Assembly (NCBI GenBank): GCA_003260355.1
Contig: MPSQ01000001.1
Span: forward strand, 744,001 to 808,000
Reading direction: 5' to 3'
Source: SR1 bacterium human oral taxon HOT-345
GTDB lineage: Bacteria; Patescibacteriota; Gracilibacteria; Absconditabacterales; Absconditicoccaceae
Length of the DNA: 64,000 bases
The position numbers and the translations under genes are program-made. Positions 63,652 to 64,000 of the stretch are shown piece after piece. Position 1 is the stretch's first letter. The number at the start of each line of letters is the position of its first letter. The notes under the pieces were generated by a model that ran no database searches, was not told where the DNA came from, and saw only the letters and a list, made by a program, of their open reading frames with translations.

Positions 63652-64000
63652 TTAAGCGCCCTCGATCTCTGTCCCATAATGGATCACGGTATAAACATAT
63701 TTTTTGACAGGATCAAACTCGAAGCCGAGTCCCATCTGAGTGAAGTGTGGCATCATTAACGCTCTATAATGGGGTCAGCCTTCTCACTCGGCGGCGAAAG
63801 CGTCAAAGATTTTCTTGGTAGCGTCGATAAGCTCCTGGGTGCAATCTTGACTAGAACAGCGATAGGTTCTATAGCCGATACTTTCTGAAAAAGAAGATTT
63901 TCCAGCTGTTTCTCCAGTAAATTTTACACCCTGATCTGAAAATCGAACCTTAATAGCGGGATAACTATAATATCCGTCTTTGGCGGACCTTTGGTGCGTT
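63652..64000 (-). CDS. CAP/SCP-domain protein, 3' part
   Basis: The last 115 residues of a CAP-superfamily protein cut by the window end. The motif GPHYRALMMPHFTQMGLGFEF is the typical histidine-containing CAP segment, and a Cys pair (CSSQDC) lies upstream. Two Gly, in EGEGGP, are TGA. CAP proteins are usually secreted; bacterial roles are poorly known. The N-terminus, and so any signal peptide, is outside. Confidence 0.75.

Overview
The window reads coherently only if UGA is sense and encodes glycine (genetic code 25). Dozens of otherwise convincing proteins are cut by in-frame TGA exactly where glycine is expected; in MutS, two glycines of the Walker A loop are TGA. With AT-rich DNA and many small lineage-specific proteins, this points to the Gracilibacteria / Absconditabacteria (BD1-5 / SR1) lineage of the candidate phyla radiation. 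All gene coordinates below merge standard-code fragments across TGA; stops are TAA or TAG.

Region 1 (1-34.25 kb) is a prophage whose left end lies outside the window. Late genes run rightwards: TerS-like, TerL, portal, scaffold, capsid, head-tail adaptor, nozzle-size protein, an envelope-protein cassette with its own promoter and terminator (10.46-12.65 kb), fibre genes, holin, papain-like peptidase, a 909-aa CHAP protein and an 867-aa protein ending in a RelA/SpoT-like domain. The architecture is podovirus-like. Early genes run leftwards from 34 to 23 kb: replication protein, SSB-like protein, beta-class DNA methyltransferase, YopX protein, many small unknowns, a higBA toxin-antitoxin module, an LPD29-domain protein and an HD phosphohydrolase. 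The two arms meet at a shared terminator near 23.0 kb. A tRNA-Arg at 34.3 kb, with its 3' end facing the prophage, is the likely attachment site.

Region 2 (34.4-64 kb) is host chromosome: mutS, a TIM-barrel protein, membrane proteins, a 959-aa sulfatase-GDPD fusion, a U32 peptidase-family protein, tRNA-Ser and a CAU tRNA followed by tRNA-tail-like tandem repeats, rpmG, rpsP, an HlyD-type adaptor, htpX, a free-standing AlaRS editing/C-Ala protein, a zinc-peptidase-like protein, a DEDDh exonuclease fused to a degenerate helicase-like region, an SLH surface protein, tsaE, pheT, a DsbB-like protein and a partial CAP protein. Two GC-rich tandem-repeat arrays lie at 52.25-52.68 and 63.30-63.42 kb.

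The most interesting candidate system is at the junction of the prophage arms. The RelA/SpoT-like C-terminus of a virion-type protein is followed by a 79-aa gene with its own promoter and terminator, and faces a separately promoted LPD29 - membrane protein - HD hydrolase operon. It could be an alarmone-type toxin with immunity and detoxifying partners. Other notable signals are a cluster of near-perfect palindromes in the early operon, a widespread TC(A/T)GATTTTT decamer, and a nearly constant 16-bp promoter spacer in both phage and host.
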